From assembly GCA_018268395.1 (NCBI GenBank), contig JAFDWQ010000007.1, positions 1 through 51,555 on the forward strand: a DNA stretch of 51,555 bases, read 5' to 3'. Of this stretch, positions 50,499 through 51,555 are shown piece by piece. The DNA is from Armatimonadota bacterium (GTDB taxonomy: Bacteria > Armatimonadota > Fimbriimonadia > Fimbriimonadales > Fimbriimonadaceae). The translations under genes and the position numbers were made by a program. Below the pieces are notes generated by a model. It was not told the origin of the DNA. It ran no database searches and was given only the letters and a program-made list of their open reading frames with translations. The number at the start of each line of letters is the position of its first letter. The stretch's first letter is position 1.

Positions 50499-50515
50499 TA
50501 CTACCGTAGGGAGTA
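50499..50515. promoter_or_regulatory. TACT-N8-GAGTA, candidate TrmB operator
   Basis: TACT (50499-50502), eight bases, then GAGTA (50511-50515) lies between a CATAAT -10-like element and the TTG start of the TrmB-type gene. From memory, this spacing matches the TACT-N7-8-GAGTA motif described for halophilic archaeal TrmB. It is probably an autoregulatory site. Confidence 0.5.
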
Positions 50516-50519
50516 GCTT

Positions 50520-51374
50520 TTGAAAGATTTTGAGGTCCTCGCGTGCGTCGGACTGACACAGTACGAGCGCCAAACATTGATCGCGCTCCTTAAGCGCGGG
50601 GTCGCAGACGCGGCGACCCTGTGCACGGACGGCGATGTCCCGAGTTCAAAAATCTACTCGGCCACGGAGAAGCTCGCCAAGCTCGGCCTGATCAGCGTCC
50701 AGCGGTCCCGTCCACGACAATTCGCCGCGCATTCCGTCGAGGACGTCGTCGGGCGGATTTCAGAGATCGTGCACTCTCAGGCAGAAGCACGGGCGGAAGA
50801 GGCCGCGGGCCTCGTGGCCGCGATCAAACGGGCCCAAGGAGCCGACCAGCCCGCGTCCGCCTTCACCGACGTAGCGATGGGTGCGTACCAGCACGTGCAA
50901 CGGCACTTGACCCTCTTGGCGTCCGCGTCTTCGGAGATCGTCTCTTACCTGGAATCGCCCGACCTTGACGCGATCCGGAAAGCGAAGGCCGAGGGAGTGA
51001 ACGTGCTCCGCTCGGTCCGAAAGAACCTGGAGTCGCGGGGGATCGCACACAGGATCGTCTTCGGCTTCGGGCCTCGCGATGCGACTGGGTTAAAGGAGTT
51101 CTTGAGGGAGTTCAGGGCAGAGCTACGTTCGACGACCGGTGTCCGCTATGCCGGGTTACTCGGCCACCCGTTCCATGTCGTGGACCGCGAAACGGTGATT
51201 TTGAGCCTGGACAACCCGTTCCTGTCCGAACGCCGTTTCGGTTCGTTGATGATGAGGTCCAAGGAGCTAGCAGACCCCCTGGCACGCGGTTTTGAAGGGC
51301 TATGGCTGAAGAGCATGAAAAGCCTTCAGGAAGTGGACTTCGATCCTCGTGTCCGCTTCAACCGAGACGTGTGA
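50520..51374 (+). CDS. TrmB-family transcriptional regulator
   Basis: A 284-residue regulator with the N-terminal winged helix typical of TrmB (LTQYERQTLIALLKRGVADAATLCTDGDVPSSKIYSATEKLAKLGLI) and a C-terminal effector/phospholipase-D-like region (VRYAGLLGHPFHVVDRETVILSLDNPF). TrmB proteins, most common in archaea, repress sugar-uptake or other genes and are released by ligands. The TTG start lies just past the TACT-N8-GAGTA motif. It is divergent from the DinB operon. Confidence 0.88.
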   Translation: MKDFEVLACVGLTQYERQTLIALLKRGVADAATLCTDGDVPSSKIYSATEKLAKLGLISVQRSRPRQFAAHSVEDVVGRISEIVHSQAEARAEEAAGLVAAIKRAQGADQPASAFTDVAMGAYQHVQRHLTLLASASSEIVSYLESPDLDAIRKAKAEGVNVLRSVRKNLESRGIAHRIVFGFGPRDATGLKEFLREFRAELRSTTGVRYAGLLGHPFHVVDRETVILSLDNPFLSERRFGSLMMRSKELADPLARGFEGLWLKSMKSLQEVDFDPRVRFNRDV

Positions 51375-51435
51375 CCGCTTGTCGACAGCGGCCATGGGCG
51401 TGTGCCCAGATCGCTGAAACGGCTTGAAAGGGGGT

Positions 51436-51512
51436 TGGTACTCTCCACGGGATTCGAACCCGCGATCTTCGCCGTGCGAGGGCGCTGTCCTGAACCGCTA
51501 GACGACGGGAGC
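51436..51512 (-). tRNA. atypical tRNA: Glu-like body with CGC (Ala) anticodon
   Basis: The minus strand gives a 77-nt cloverleaf with encoded CCA. The body is Glu-like: GTCT...GGAC D-arm, CTCGCAC anticodon loop between CGCC and GGCG, AGATC variable loop, GCGGG-TTCGAAT-CCCGT T-arm. The loop register gives anticodon CGC (Ala) rather than CTC (Glu). The acceptor stem (GCTCCCG / GGAGAGT) has two mismatches and one G-U pair, and the 27-43 pair is G-A. It lacks G3-U70, the alanine identity pair. It may be a degenerate tRNA-Glu, a functional odd tRNA or a sequence error. Confidence 0.6.
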
Positions 51513-51555
51513 GCCTGGGGCCGAGAATGTACCCCGGAGGCTGGACGCCCGGTAC

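Noticed and set aside
1-51555. Mobile elements, phage genes, CRISPR arrays or defence islands
   Set aside because: No transposase, integrase, terminal repeats, regularly spaced repeats or known defence domains were found. No intergenic stretch exceeds 300 bases.

Overview
The window is a chromosomal stretch of high-GC, chromosomally ordinary DNA that is almost entirely coding, with about 60 protein genes, one odd tRNA-like gene and no insertion sequences, phage genes or CRISPR arrays. Several features suggest a diderm bacterium outside the well-studied phyla, most likely an Armatimonadota (Fimbriimonadia-like) organism: a PEP-CTERM protein, an MCE protein with a beta-strand tail, meso-DAP decarboxylase, many secreted proteins with signal peptides or lipoboxes, and a DUF6754-type membrane operon. 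This assignment is an inference from gene content; no 16S gene is present. A striking general feature is that more than twenty genes carry a TANNNT -10 box only 5-11 bases upstream of ATG, GTG or TTG, so most transcription units appear leaderless, while internal operon genes and a few others use Shine-Dalgarno sites.

Layout. 1-4.8 kb: secreted or exported enzymes (truncated TPR protein, alpha/beta hydrolase, two unknown proteins, M14 carboxypeptidase). 4.9-10.0 kb: one tight plus-strand operon of six membrane or membrane-associated proteins of unknown function ending in recO. 10.0-12.4 kb: a full-length aldehyde dehydrogenase followed by a short ALDH-like partner, which fits with deoC at 17.9 kb as a deoxyribose/acetaldehyde route. 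12.4-19.6 kb: lipoproteins, cutC, an esterase, a GerW-like protein, a secreted propeller-like protein, deoC and a PEP-CTERM gene interrupted by an in-frame TAG. 19.6-21.1 kb: secE-nusG with a YgjP-type metalloprotein coupled to nusG. 21.2-26.1 kb: an orphan sugar-binding lipoprotein, dienelactone hydrolase, an LRR-like protein, MmcQ/YjbR, M61 peptidase and a DUF1801 protein.

26.2-34.9 kb holds envelope and housekeeping functions: the MlaD-like MCE protein, rplI, dxr-rseP, an HDOD protein, and lysA-M50-trpS. 34.9-41.6 kb: a Clp_N-only protein, a HAD phosphatase, DoxX, a large BNR-repeat secreted protein, an unknown exported protein, a formylglycine-generating-enzyme-like protein with its cysteine pair, and a DUF1990-like protein. 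41.7-51.5 kb: a small basic protein, an SDR with an altered active site, an HTH-PAS regulator with a palindromic operator, a split aerotaxis-type pair (PAS + MCP), glyoxalase-fold proteins, a post-COAP-1-like protein, a GH32 glycosidase, GNAT, a TfoX/VOC/DinB operon divergent from a TrmB-type regulator, and the tRNA-like gene.

The best candidates for undescribed biology are the 4.9-9.3 kb membrane operon, the single-polypeptide MCE trans-envelope protein, the split aerotaxis pair, and the widespread leaderless promoter architecture.
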